In this document: piece by piece, positions 1-10,958 of the stretch
Numbering within the stretch: position 1 is the stretch's first letter
How the letters are laid out: the number at the start of each line of letters is the position of its first letter
From: Aidingimonas lacisalsi
Lineage (GTDB): Bacteria > Pseudomonadota > Gammaproteobacteria > Pseudomonadales > Halomonadaceae
DNA: 64,000 nt
Direction: 5' to 3'
NCBI RefSeq assembly: GCF_008079445.1
Contig: NZ_VRYH01000001.1
Coordinates: 124,001-188,000, forward strand
Translations under genes and position numbers: made by a program
The notes under the pieces: generated by a model
What the model was told of the DNA's origin: nothing
The model's input: the letters and a program-made list of their open reading frames with translations, nothing else
The model's database searches: none

Positions 1-2021
1 GGATCAGCCACCTAACGCTGTCGCCACCGCTGGCGCTACCGGTTGAGCCCCGCGTCTGCGGGGATCAGAGACAGCCTAGACAGGCGGTTATTTCACCTGC
101 CGGTTGAGCCCCGCGTCTGCGGGGATCAGTCCGTTGTCGGTGTGGCCGTGCTGATCGGCATCGGTTGAGCCCCGCGTCTGCGGGGATCAGTTCGGGGCCT
201 CCATATCTGTGGTGGATCCATACGGTTGAGCCCCGCGTCTGCGGGGATCAGATGCCTTCAGGAAGATCGGATCCATCCGGAAGCGGTTGAGCCCCGCGTC
301 TGCGGGGATCAGTGCTGTTTGATCGCCAGCTTCTTCACCTCGTACGGTTGAGCCCCGCGTCTGCGGGGATCAGGTTATCGGCACCCTACGCTTGGCAGCC
401 GAGCGCGGTTGAGCCCCGCGTCTGCGGGGATCAGGTGATGTGCTAGAGGCGTAAAGAGGGTAGCCACGGTTGAGCCCCGCGTCTGCGGGGATCAGTGGCT
501 GCAGAGCAATCGTGGTGATGTCGAGGACGGTTGAGCCCCGCGTCTGCGGGGATCAGGAGGTCATCTTGCGCGTCGAGCGCTCGACGTCCGGTTGAGCCCC
601 GCGTCTGCGGGGATCAGTCCGACAAGTTCCTCGGAGTGTCCAAATGAGCCGGTTGAGCCCCGCGTCTGCGGGGATCAGCCTCCACCACTCAGCTTGTACA
701 GGGCAATGAACGGTTGAGCCCCGCGTCTGCGGGGATCAGGCTATAGCCATCCGGCCACACGAAAAGGTCATCGGTTGAGCCCCGCGTCTGCGGGGATCAG
801 ATTTTCACCGCATCGGGAAACCGGCTCCGTCGCGGTTGAGCCCCGCGTCTGCGGGGATCAGAATCCAGTTGAAGTTCGCGTTGGCGTTGCCACCGGTTGA
901 GCCCCGCGTCTGCGGGGATCAGGACTGGCGGGGCTCTTTACCTGCGCCGCTGTGCGGTTGAGCCCCGCGTCTGCGGGGATCAGGAGAGACTGAGGCCGCC
1001 GAAGTTATAGGCCGGCGGTTGAGCCCCGCGTCTGCGGGGATCAGACCGCCTGTTGAACCTTCGTATCCTGCAGTAGCGGTTGAGCCCCGCGTCTGCGGGG
1101 ATCAGCACCGCGATGCCTGCGCACTGGCTATGGTTGACCGGTTGAGCCCCGCGTCTGCGGGGATCAGTGTTGGGTGGTGGTTTTTAGCTGGACGGCCACC
1201 GGTTGAGCCCCGCGTCTGCGGGGATCAGGACATCCATCGCATTCGAGAGCGTAGCCAGACCGGTTGAGCCCCGCGTCTGCGGGGATCAGAGGATGAGTAC
1301 ACATGGCAGATTCAATTCAGCCGGTTGAGCCCCGCGTCTGCGGGGATCAGCCGTTACGGGCGTCTTCGAGGATCTTGGATCGCGGTTGAGCCCCGCGTCT
1401 GCGGGGATCAGAACTATCTGATTAACTCTGACGGAAATGCAGACGGTTGAGCCCCGCGTCTGCGGGGATCAGTTATCAGGAAGTCTTCCCGGCGAACGCA
1501 CTAGCGGTTGAGCCCCGCGTCTGCGGGGATCAGTTGTAAACACTTTCGATGAACTCAGGAGGATACGGTTGAGCCCCGCGTCTGCGGGGATCAGTCTACG
1601 CGCGGTTGTCCAGCGTTAGCGCCGTGCGGTTGAGCCCCGCGTCTGCGGGGATCAGGTCGACTTGGCAGGGCCATTGCAAGGCACTGACGGTTGAGCCCCG
1701 CGTCTGCGGGGATCAGGATATGGAGATGCATCCGACTCGCAATGGTGGCGGTTGAGCCCCGCGTCTGCGGGGATCAGGTGGCCGGAAACCAGTGCGGCAT
1801 GATCAACATCGGTTGAGCCCCGCGTCTGCGGGGATCAGCTTCGAGAGCGGAACAATCTCGGCGGTCGTGACGGTTGAGCCCCGCGTCTGCGGGGATCAGA
1901 GACCCATCATCGATATACGTCTCAACAAACACGGTTGAGCCCCGCGTCTGCGGGGATCAGAGCGCCGGACACCGTGACGCGCCAGTAACGGGCGGTTGAG
2001 CCCCGCGTCTGCGGGGATCAG
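1..2021 (-). CRISPR. Type I-E CRISPR array (33 full repeats plus a cut one)
   Basis: A 29-base repeat (plus strand begins CGGTTGAG, ends GGGGATCAG) recurs at 40 and every 61 bases to 1077, then at 1139 and every 61 bases to 1993. Bases 1-7 are the tail of one more repeat, so the array continues left of the window. All 33 full repeats look identical. The 33 visible spacers are 32 nt except one of 33 nt (1106-1138). Read on the minus strand the repeat has a 6-bp stem (CCCCGC/GCGGGG), a 4-nt loop and an 8-nt 3' part ending CAACCG. That is the type I-E layout cut by Cas6e to give the crRNA 5' handle. The leader and cas genes lie on the right, so transcription is leftward and the newest spacer should be 1961-1992. 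Confidence 0.98.
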
Positions 2022-2131
2022 ACTAATTGTAGATTATTGTTTATAAAGAACAAAATCGCCAGCAGAATTTCCACCAGCGATTTTGATCAAATTTCAATCA
2101 GCTTGATTTTTTAAAGAGCCTTCAAAAACAA
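2022..2131 (-). promoter_or_regulatory. CRISPR leader
   Basis: This AT-rich stretch lies between the cas2 stop and the first (leader-proximal) repeat, where a type I-E leader belongs. It should hold the crRNA promoter and the signals that direct Cas1-Cas2 integration. It contains an inverted repeat with 8-base arms, AAAATCGC (2052-2059) and GCGATTTT (2077-2084), separated by 17 bases. The IHF consensus is only nearly matched (around 2096-2110), so IHF use is not shown. No gene is seen here. Confidence 0.85.
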
Positions 2132-3348
<1,217 letters not shown>

Positions 3349-3356
3349 GGCGCCTC

Positions 3357-4049
3357 CTATGGCCTTCGCAACATTATCAGGCCACAGCCGAAGGCCTTGG
3401 CACGCCCGATCCCATGTGCCAACGTTTCGGTCAGGCGCCCTGGGTCAGTCACTTCCAGTAAACCTTCATAGTCGACGCTGGAAAAGCGAATGGGACGGCC
3501 CTTGCTTTTTGGCAAGGCATGCTGACGATAGGCCCCGACTTCGGGCTCGACCGGCAAACGGAATCCACAAGACTCGGCGCGCTCGACCAACCACCCTCGG
3601 GCGGCCTCATCCATCGCCTCAATACAGGCCTGGCTGGTCCGTTCCTTACCCGCCTCGAAGGGATACTTGGCCGCCATCAACACGTCAGCACGCTGACCAC
3701 GCTTACCCGCCACTGACTTCGCCACAGTGGGGTTGGCACGCAACCGGAAAGCGAGTTGATCGCCCACTTCGAGCACTGGTGTGAACGATTTGCACTGAGC
3801 CTCAAGCAATCCAGGAAGAGGAGCCGGCCCCCGATCGGAGAGCACATAGAACAACGGCAGGCCGCGCGGTGCCCCACCATTCTCGGGATCTTCCATTTCC
3901 TGGCGAAACAGAAACGGCCTCGGTCCCTGATACTCCGGAAATAAACGCCAGAGTAGTTGGTGGGCAGCATAAGCACCACCGCCCATGATCTCGAACAAGG
4001 CTTCACGAGAGAGGCCGTTGAGATCGACCTTGACGCGAGATAGATACAT
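3357..4049 (-). CDS. cas6e: CRISPR pre-crRNA endoribonuclease Cas6e (CasE)
   Basis: Cas6e cuts the pre-crRNA at the base of each repeat hairpin and stays bound as a Cascade subunit. The 230-residue product begins MYLSRVKVDL and carries Y27 and H30, matching the catalytic Tyr and His of E. coli CasE. Near the C-terminus is the glycine-rich RAMP loop GIGRAKAFGCGLI. The start at 4049 shares one base with the cas5e stop (TGATG), so translation is probably coupled. An in-frame extension upstream inside cas5e (to 4109) is unlikely to be used. Confidence 0.96.
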   Translation of the reverse strand: MYLSRVKVDLNGLSREALFEIMGGGAYAAHQLLWRLFPEYQGPRPFLFRQEMEDPENGGAPRGLPLFYVLSDRGPAPLPGLLEAQCKSFTPVLEVGDQLAFRLRANPTVAKSVAGKRGQRADVLMAAKYPFEAGKERTSQACIEAMDEAARGWLVERAESCGFRLPVEPEVGAYRQHALPKSKGRPIRFSSVDYEGLLEVTDPGRLTETLAHGIGRAKAFGCGLIMLRRP

Positions 4050-4801
4050 CAGCGGCCCTCCTCTTGACCAACAATACGCCGGAACTCGGCACGTGGCCCG
4101 AATTGCCAACGCCGGCGATGGAGCGGTTCATCCCACACATCATTGGATTCGTTACCTTCCAAGGAGCCATCCAAATGTTTTGGATCGCCCTCCCAGGCGT
4201 ACAACGTTTCGTCGGGGAGATTAAGCACGCGGCGCTCCTCATCCGCCGTTCCGCACAACGGGGGAAACGACGTATCCAAGGCATCAAGCAAGCATCCACA
4301 TATTTCTCGTCGGGGCGCCAAGGGCGCGGCAGGTGGGCATGCCTTGCGCCCTAGATAGAGCGGAAAATATGGCGTTTTCAATGCCTGCTCCATCTCGCTC
4401 AGAGTGAGCTTGGCCTGCGAAGTCAGCCACACGGCAACGGTCCACAAACCGTCGCCACGGTAGTCTCGACTGGAAAGAATGGTATTGATGACTTTGCGTG
4501 GAGCATTCAGCTCATCGCGCCGGGTATGGTATGTCACTTTCGACTGCGCCGCTGGCACCTGCACCGTGTGGTAGTCGCGTAACAATGCTCCCGGCGAGCG
4601 CTGTTTGACCGCGATACAAACGCTTTCGCGCAATTGGCGCTGTCGCTCATCGTCGTCGCGCCGCACACCTAGCGCCGCCCCAAGTAACCCGATAATCGCA
4701 CCTCGTCCCGGATACGTGGCAGAGGGTCGCGACTCGCCCACCGCTGCCTCGCCCCAACTCGCGAGCGGCGCATAAAGCCGGAAGACTAGATATTCCGTCA
4801 T
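4049..4801 (-). CDS. cas5e: Cascade subunit Cas5e (CasD)
   Basis: Cas5e caps the 5' handle of the crRNA in the Cascade complex. The 250-residue product starts MTEYLVFRLYAPLASWGEA and continues RPSATYPGRGAIIGLLGAALG, the classic Cas5 N-terminal pattern (strand, SWG, then a Pro/Gly helix start). The ATG at 4801 was chosen because AAGGGGG lies just upstream and the Cas5 fold begins there. An upstream in-frame ATG at 4828 would overlap cas7e. The gene lies 13 bases after the cas7e stop. Confidence 0.96.
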   Translation of the reverse strand: MTEYLVFRLYAPLASWGEAAVGESRPSATYPGRGAIIGLLGAALGVRRDDDERQRQLRESVCIAVKQRSPGALLRDYHTVQVPAAQSKVTYHTRRDELNAPRKVINTILSSRDYRGDGLWTVAVWLTSQAKLTLSEMEQALKTPYFPLYLGRKACPPAAPLAPRREICGCLLDALDTSFPPLCGTADEERRVLNLPDETLYAWEGDPKHLDGSLEGNESNDVWDEPLHRRRWQFGPRAEFRRIVGQEEGR

Positions 4802-4814
4802 GACGGCCCCCTTA

Positions 4815-5885
4815 TCAGTCGTCGCCAAGGAAATCGACCAACGCCGAGAAGCTGCCCGTCGCTACGTTGCCCGTCAGTTGGGGGGCCGAATAATCAGGCT
4901 CTGCCGTGACAATGAAGCGACGATCGGCGCCGACATCATATGCTTCGTCGAAAGCCTTGGCCTGACGCTCTAGTCGATTGATGGCATCCAATGATTGATC
5001 CTGACCCATGACAGGACGCAGGAAAGCAGTCGAGAGCGAGCGGGGTTGCTGGTCGCCCTTCTCGACCAGCACATAGCTGGCATGTGCACGGGAGCCGAAG
5101 CTGTTCTGCTTGCCCTTGGGCGAGGTCTTGACCGAGGCCTCCACCAATGCCGCGATGGCGCGGTCGGCAAGCTCTTCGTTGCCCTGCAAGTTCTCGATCA
5201 ATTGCTGACGGTCAATGCAGATATAGCTGTAAAACAACCCTGCGCCGAATCCTGCTTCACCAACGTGTGCCGCACCGCGGTGCTCATCGCCCGCGTTCAA
5301 GTCGTCTACCGCCGTAAAGTAGTCATCCTCGACCTCGGCGGCATGCACGGTGATCGCATGCGCGACTTGGCAAGCAGCCTCGACGTTGAATTTTGGTTCC
5401 GCCGCCAGCATGCGACCGAACAGCGCGATATCAACGGCCGTGGGCTTCTCACGAAGCAGGGTGAGATCTTCCTTCTCAGGCGCACGATTTTCAGCGGCCA
5501 GCGTCTCGACCAACGCATCGACCTTGGCCTGTTCTTCGGGGGCGATGTGAACCAACTGGCTGGTTTCCACTTCACCCTTGGCGACATCACCGAATACCTT
5601 GGCAATTTCAGTGGCCCACTCACGCGCTTTTTTATCGCCGATACCTTTTGCGATTAACTGCTTTTCAGCTTCGAGCCCCACACGCTTGGTACGTTGCCCA
5701 CGGTGCTGGCCCACCGCTTCTTCGAATAGAGAAGACGTGCGCCAGGTACGCTTCAGGCTTTGAGACGAGACACGTAGGCGTTTGGCACCGCCCATCAAGG
5801 CGGTTTTGGGCCGGCCGAGATCATCGCGATTGAGATTGGCGGGTGGGTAAGAGGTCAACAAGTGCAGTTGGATGAAATGGCTCAT
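4815..5885 (-). CDS. cas7e: Cascade backbone subunit Cas7e (CasC)
   Basis: Cas7e forms the six-subunit backbone that holds the crRNA spacer. The 356-residue product starts MSHFIQLHLLTSYPPANLNR and contains SSQSLKRTWRTS, the conserved Cas7e N-terminal signature. The length matches E. coli CasC (363). The start at 5885 has GGGAG 8 bases upstream. A longer open frame to 6134 overlaps cse2 and is not credible as coding. The gap to the cse2 stop is 32 bases. Confidence 0.96.
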   Translation of the reverse strand: MSHFIQLHLLTSYPPANLNRDDLGRPKTALMGGAKRLRVSSQSLKRTWRTSSLFEEAVGQHRGQRTKRVGLEAEKQLIAKGIGDKKAREWATEIAKVFGDVAKGEVETSQLVHIAPEEQAKVDALVETLAAENRAPEKEDLTLLREKPTAVDIALFGRMLAAEPKFNVEAACQVAHAITVHAAEVEDDYFTAVDDLNAGDEHRGAAHVGEAGFGAGLFYSYICIDRQQLIENLQGNEELADRAIAALVEASVKTSPKGKQNSFGSRAHASYVLVEKGDQQPRSLSTAFLRPVMGQDQSLDAINRLERQAKAFDEAYDVGADRRFIVTAEPDYSAPQLTGNVATGSFSALVDFLGDD

Positions 5886-5917
5886 GATTCGCTCCCTAGC
5901 GTTATAAAAAAGCGGTC

Positions 5918-6577
5918 TTAGTCGTTGTCGTTTCGATAACCGGCCGTGGCACCGAAGTAATCGTTTGCCCAGATAAAACCCAGCCGTTGTGATGGCTGCG
6001 CTGATAACGCGCCTTGATGTTCGCGCCACCACAACGCGATATTGTCGGCCAGGCATACGGCACTGACCTCGCGTTTGTCGATGAGCGCCAGTGCGCGGCG
6101 CAAGCGTTGAATCAATTCTTCCGGCGTGCGACATGCCATCAGCTGCTGAAAGCGCAACTCACTCATATGCGGCTTACCGGTTTCTCGCTTCTGCTCCCCG
6201 AGGCAAGCGCCCAGTGGCCTCTTCGGTTGTTCGTCGCGAAGCTCGGCCACGACCAGTGCGACGCAGGCCCAGACCTGGAGCGATCTATCGCGCTGCCACT
6301 GATTGCTTTCGCTGTTCGACGGAAGCTGGTTCCACAAATGGCGAAAAGCCTCGGTCAACATGGCCGTTTCGATGGTGTCGCAACGTCGTAGGGTGGCGCG
6401 TACGCCCTTGGGCCAAGGGGGCACATCGGTATGCGCCTTCAATGCCTCGGCCGGTAACGTCAAACGCTGCCACCAACGCCGCAGCGCATCGGCCTCAGGA
6501 CGTGTGATGGCAAACAACCGCTCGGGAACGCGCGGGGGCGCTTCTTGTTGTGCGGCTGTAGTCTCCGTTTCTGTCAT
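5918..6577 (-). CDS. cse2: Cascade small subunit Cse2 (CasB)
   Basis: Cse2 forms a dimer along the Cascade belly and steadies the displaced DNA strand. The 219-residue, Arg/Trp-rich helical protein carries LRRWWQRL near residues 32-40 and a repeated basic helix pattern. It is somewhat longer than E. coli CasB (160) because of an N-terminal low-complexity lead (TETETTAAQQ). It overlaps cse1 by 4 bases (ATGA), and its position between cse1 and cas7e is the standard order. Confidence 0.93.
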   Translation of the reverse strand: MTETETTAAQQEAPPRVPERLFAITRPEADALRRWWQRLTLPAEALKAHTDVPPWPKGVRATLRRCDTIETAMLTEAFRHLWNQLPSNSESNQWQRDRSLQVWACVALVVAELRDEQPKRPLGACLGEQKRETGKPHMSELRFQQLMACRTPEELIQRLRRALALIDKREVSAVCLADNIALWWREHQGALSAQPSQRLGFIWANDYFGATAGYRNDND

Positions 6578-8262
6578 GACATGCCCTCTTTATTGGCGAC
6601 CGCTTCAGCGGCTGGCTGCTTCAATGCGAAGCCACCGTCTGCGGCAAATTGACGAATGACCTTGCTCCCCTTGCTATGCCCGCCCAGAAAGTTCAACAAC
6701 TGGCGGTGTGCCGCCGTGGCACGCTGTAAGTCCATAGCTTCAAGCGCACCACTCAAGGCTTGCGTTTCAAACTGAGCCAGCGCTTGGCGCCTGAGCGTTC
6801 GAAACCAACGCTCGGCAACGCCAGAAGGCATATGCGCGGTAGGTTCAGGGCTCTGAAGCGCCTGCTGAAGCCCCAACAGCGCCTGATAAAATGCGCTCTG
6901 CGTGGCGTCATAGAACTGTTGGTCGATATGACTCATATCACCCTTGGCCTCGGAAGGACGAGCGAACCAGGCGTTCTTGACCTGAGTACGCACCATCCAG
7001 GCGACCTGACGTGCTAGTTCGGTGAAGCGCTGCACCCAGTCACGCAGCCGCTCCTGTTGCGCGGGCGGTACGGCCACCAATGGCATCTCGACGCTGTACC
7101 AGCCCCGGGGTTTCATGTTGTCCATGTCATAGCCGAAGGCCCATAGCCGGGCATGTTTGAGTAGCGCGGACAGGTCCTCTCCTGCACGACGCTCCTCATC
7201 AACCAACATCACTTTTTTAGCGAAGTCCTGCACTACCCCGGCAGGGAGTGCACCACTGGTATCGGGATCGTGGAGTACCAGGTTCGGCCAATGCTGATAT
7301 CCCAAACCGCCCGGCTGCCCCTTGGTGGACAGCGGTGGCTCATTGGGTTTCTTGGGGTCACGGCGATACGGAGTCAGCGGATGCAGCCAGGGGCCATCAT
7401 AATTAGCCCCCTGCTTCTTGGCGCGAATGCGGCGTACGGCGTGTGTCGTCTCTCGCCCACAGATGTCGCAGTGACACGAGCCATCCTCAAACAACAGCCG
7501 GAAGCGTCGCGGCATTGACCAGTAAGGATGCAGTGGATGCATGTCATCAGGCAGGACTTCCGTGCCCTTCTTATCGCTGACCCGGGTCTGAGCCATCCAG
7601 AGAAACAGGCTTTCGTCATCGCTACGCGGTGCTTGCCAGGTCTGGCCTGACCGCGTCAGCGCCTTGGACGTCAACACATTCAGCCATAGACGAGACCACA
7701 GACTGGCATCAGCTGCCTCCGGCAATACCAGTGTGGTCAACGGGCCGCCGCCTCGCAGACCGACGCGAATGCCCGCCCCACCGGCCGGGGCATTGATCTG
7801 CATGGTGAACAGAGCCAAGGCTGCGCAGTCTTCGCACATGGCTTCGGCACGCCCACGTTTGACGAAAAAGTCCGTATTGTTCTTGATCCCGTTCGCGCCA
7901 GGCGCATCAATCAACAGACCACTGACCGTCGCCTCCTTAACGTCGTCGAGTGGGTCCATATCCTGCATGAAGCGTGGACCATCACCTTCCAGCTCAAAGG
8001 CATCCTTGAAAGGCTTGAAGGCGCCCTCCAGCTCCTCGAGGCTTGGCGGCTCGATAAAGCGATCCAGCCACTCACCATGGTCCTGCGGCGGTAATGCGGT
8101 TTGAATCAAACCAAGCAGGAACTGGTAGGCGGCGCCTTGGAAATCCGCCCGAGGCAGCGAGAGATCGACAACCTCAGGATCGGCCACCGCGCAAGGTGGT
8201 CGGTAAACGGTGGCGCCTTCCCGGGTCAGGAAAGGCAGCCATGGCGCGCTGATTAAATTCAC
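6574..8262 (-). CDS. cse1: Cascade large subunit Cse1 (CasA, Cas8e)
   Basis: Cse1 recognises the PAM and recruits Cas3. The 562-residue protein starts from a GTG at 8262 with GGGGGA upstream and begins NLISAPWLPF, as in CasA. Residues 121-137 (PGANGIKNNTDFFVKRG) match the L1 loop used in target binding. Four cysteines, C143/C146 and C265/C268, fit the zinc site of E. coli Cse1. It is about 60 residues longer than E. coli Cse1. Eleven bases separate it from the cas3 stop. Confidence 0.96.
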   Translation of the reverse strand: MNLISAPWLPFLTREGATVYRPPCAVADPEVVDLSLPRADFQGAAYQFLLGLIQTALPPQDHGEWLDRFIEPPSLEELEGAFKPFKDAFELEGDGPRFMQDMDPLDDVKEATVSGLLIDAPGANGIKNNTDFFVKRGRAEAMCEDCAALALFTMQINAPAGGAGIRVGLRGGGPLTTLVLPEAADASLWSRLWLNVLTSKALTRSGQTWQAPRSDDESLFLWMAQTRVSDKKGTEVLPDDMHPLHPYWSMPRRFRLLFEDGSCHCDICGRETTHAVRRIRAKKQGANYDGPWLHPLTPYRRDPKKPNEPPLSTKGQPGGLGYQHWPNLVLHDPDTSGALPAGVVQDFAKKVMLVDEERRAGEDLSALLKHARLWAFGYDMDNMKPRGWYSVEMPLVAVPPAQQERLRDWVQRFTELARQVAWMVRTQVKNAWFARPSEAKGDMSHIDQQFYDATQSAFYQALLGLQQALQSPEPTAHMPSGVAERWFRTLRRQALAQFETQALSGALEAMDLQRATAAHRQLLNFLGGHSKGSKVIRQFAADGGFALKQPAAEAVANKEGMS

Positions 8263-8273
8263 GTTTGTTCCCC

Positions 8274-10958
8274 CTAGTTATCTGTTGTCTTCGACGCAAA
8301 CCGTAGGCCCCATTGGGCGTCATAGGCGCAGACGGTATCGGCCTCGATCAGCCAAGGCTGGGTGAAGCGCAGCGCCTTGTAACGCTCCTGAAGAGTTTCC
8401 CACTGAGACTGAAAAGCACACGGTAGCTCCGCCAGCTTTTGCGCCTGGCTCTGGCGCAGTTTGACCTGGCTGAGCATGTCGGCGTGGCGCTCATCCTCGG
8501 CCCATAGCGATAGCTCATCATCGGGCGTGTGCTTGAGTAGAACGACATTGACCGTCGGCTCATCTATCAAGCGCGTGCCGATTTCCTGCTCTTCTTGCCA
8601 TTGGTCGAACTCAGGGTGCCGAAGGTAGCCCTGCGCCAGATCGAGTGCATTGAAGTTGGCCATCGAGACCGCTACGCCTTGCATTCCACGCTGCTCCCAA
8701 CGTGCCTCTTGCAAGTCATCCGGCACTAGGTCGGCGACCTTCCCGTAAACGCTTTCGATCAGGGCACGTGCCTCGTCGGGCATCCGAATCGCGCCCAACT
8801 CACGTAATACACGCTGGGTCAGCCACAGTAGAGATGTATCGCGGTACACAGCCTGCGTACCTGGTAGCACACGCTTGAGCCATTGAGCATCCGGCGTTTC
8901 GCACCACTCAGGGGCAAGGATGGAAACCTCTGGTGTACGACGCACGCCCCGCTCATGACGCTGCAAACGGCCAGCACGCTGGATCAGCAGGTCGATGGGC
9001 GCCAGGTCGCTGACCATATGGTCAACATCACAATCGAGCGATTCCTGGAAGACTTGCGTACTGATCAACACCTGCCCCTGGCGCTGGCCGGCGGTGGAAG
9101 GTTTGCCCAGCCGCTCAATAACACTCGATTCAATGCGCTGACGGTCCGCCATGGCGAATCGGCTATGAAACAATAGGCACCGCTCGGGATCGGGATGGCG
9201 CTGACAGAGCTGCTCGTAGGCTCGGATGGCGTCATCCACGGTGTTTCGTACCCAGGCGACGCACTCGCCTGCCTCGACCGCTGACATCACGGTATCGAGC
9301 GCCTGATCTTCCGTGGTCAGCCAGTCGATGCCGACCTCCCGCGTTACCTCCGGGCGCGTGGCAAGCGGGACTTCGCGCTGGCCTTCCGGGCCAACTTGAG
9401 TCAGCAACGGGAACTTATCCGCCTGAAGCGACGCCAGCCCTTGTCCCAGCCCCTGGCTCCATGCCGTCGCGAGCTCTTCGCGCATGCCGCGTGGCAAGGT
9501 CGCTGTCAGCAAAATAGCGCTACCGCCCTGCCGGGCATGATGCGCCAGCAGTTGGCTGAGCAGCGTCTGCATGTAATGGTCGTAGGCATGCACTTCATCG
9601 ACGATTAACACCTTGCGCGCCAAGCCATAAAGACGCAGCGTCTGATGGCGAAAAGGCAATAGTCCCATCAATGCCTGATCGATGGTGCCTACTCCAACAT
9701 CGGCCAGCAGTGATTTTTTACGTGAGTCAGCCAACCAGCGATTGCAGCGCGTGGTAGCCGTCATGTCATCGGCCGCGTAGTCCTGATCCCCCGGCTGCTC
9801 CGCTGCCACGGCCTTCACGAAGGTATCGTTCAGTTCACGGGCGCCATGGGCCAGCACGAAGGAAGGCCGAGATACCTCGGCATAGAAGCGTTGATGCAAA
9901 TTCCCCAATCGTTCATACATGGCATTGGAGGTCGCCATGGTCGGCAAGGCGAAGTACAGCCCCTCACCGTGCCCCGCTGCCAGTAACCGCTGGGCGAGGA
10001 TGCAAGCCGCCTCGGTCTTGCCAGCGCCAGTCACGTCCTCGAGGATGAACAACTGGGGGCCATCACCGATGGGCAAGGTTTCGGCTTCCCGCTGAAGCGG
10101 GGTCGGCGTAATCGACTTTCCGTCAAACCAACTGGATAGACCCGCATACGCTACCGGCTCGGGAGGCTGCGCAAAGCCACTCTCCTGGAGCGCTTGCTGC
10201 GCACGCTCCAAGGCCATTGGCCAGTAGTCACCCAGCGGCATCTCATCTTGGCAATACGCGAAATGATCGCGATTCGACCCCAGCCAATCGCTGAGGGTAG
10301 CCCATCCCGCAATGGTCCAACTCAAGGCACGCAGAGTGTCACACCACGCTTCGGATACCAGTTTTTCCACTGGCCATGACGGAGGCATGAAAGCCGCCCA
10401 ATCGTTGACGAATTGACGTGCGGCCTCGATATCATCGGCAACACCGTCATGACCAAAAAATGCTCGCACCTCACTATTACCGGCTTCCACCGGCTGGCCA
10501 TGGTGGCCGAACATCGGCGCCAGCAATACACGCAAGGTCTCACTCAACTGGTGACGTTCACGACGTGGAGGAATATCGCCAGGCCATTGCAGCGTGTCAT
10601 CACGCAACCATTCCAACCAGTGGGCTTGCCATAGTACGGCCCCCAACTGGTCATGGCGCGCGGTATACGCGTAGCGCTCAAGTGCAGGCACCAGACTGAC
10701 GCCCTCTGGGCTAGCCAAACCTTGAAATGCCCGCGAAAACTTGCCGATATCATGCAAGCCGAGCAGGAAAACGAACAAACGCCGAAGTGTTTCGGGAGAC
10801 AAATCGAGGCGAGCCGCCAGCAATTGCGTCAGTGGGCGCTCCGGTGCCAGAAGCAGCCAGCCCACAGCAGCCACGTCCAGACTGTGGTAAGGCAGCAAAT
10901 GGCATTGTGCTCCCTCGCCTCCTGGTTTGGCTTTTGCCCAATACCGATATTGCAACAT
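8274..10958 (-). CDS. cas3: CRISPR-associated helicase-nuclease Cas3
   Basis: Cas3 is recruited by target-bound Cascade, unwinds the DNA and degrades it. The 894-residue protein has an N-terminal HD nuclease domain: H25, then LGLHDIGKF with H69/D70, and H152/H153. A superfamily 2 helicase follows: Walker A DVTGAGKT (308-315), DEVH (454-457), TATLP (485-489) and QRAGRLQRH (660-668). All key residues are present, so it should be active. The ATG at 10958 has AGGGAAG upstream. First gene of the cas operon, so its promoter lies in 10959-11103. Confidence 0.97.
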   Translation of the reverse strand: MLQYRYWAKAKPGGEGAQCHLLPYHSLDVAAVGWLLLAPERPLTQLLAARLDLSPETLRRLFVFLLGLHDIGKFSRAFQGLASPEGVSLVPALERYAYTARHDQLGAVLWQAHWLEWLRDDTLQWPGDIPPRRERHQLSETLRVLLAPMFGHHGQPVEAGNSEVRAFFGHDGVADDIEAARQFVNDWAAFMPPSWPVEKLVSEAWCDTLRALSWTIAGWATLSDWLGSNRDHFAYCQDEMPLGDYWPMALERAQQALQESGFAQPPEPVAYAGLSSWFDGKSITPTPLQREAETLPIGDGPQLFILEDVTGAGKTEAACILAQRLLAAGHGEGLYFALPTMATSNAMYERLGNLHQRFYAEVSRPSFVLAHGARELNDTFVKAVAAEQPGDQDYAADDMTATTRCNRWLADSRKKSLLADVGVGTIDQALMGLLPFRHQTLRLYGLARKVLIVDEVHAYDHYMQTLLSQLLAHHARQGGSAILLTATLPRGMREELATAWSQGLGQGLASLQADKFPLLTQVGPEGQREVPLATRPEVTREVGIDWLTTEDQALDTVMSAVEAGECVAWVRNTVDDAIRAYEQLCQRHPDPERCLLFHSRFAMADRQRIESSVIERLGKPSTAGQRQGQVLISTQVFQESLDCDVDHMVSDLAPIDLLIQRAGRLQRHERGVRRTPEVSILAPEWCETPDAQWLKRVLPGTQAVYRDTSLLWLTQRVLRELGAIRMPDEARALIESVYGKVADLVPDDLQEARWEQRGMQGVAVSMANFNALDLAQGYLRHPEFDQWQEEQEIGTRLIDEPTVNVVLLKHTPDDELSLWAEDERHADMLSQVKLRQSQAQKLAELPCAFQSQWETLQERYKALRFTQPWLIEADTVCAYDAQWGLRFASKTTDN

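Noticed and set aside
1019-1267. An 82-codon open frame inside the CRISPR array
   Set aside because: Its product repeats the same peptide every 20 residues because it is translated repeat and spacer DNA; no ribosome site or conservation is expected.
2090-2112. IHF-binding site in the leader
   Set aside because: TTGATT is present but the spacing to the CAA part of the consensus is off by one base, so I do not call it a site.
4995-5657. 220-codon frame antisense to cas7e
   Set aside because: Opposite a well-supported gene; GC-rich codon bias keeps the reverse frame open.
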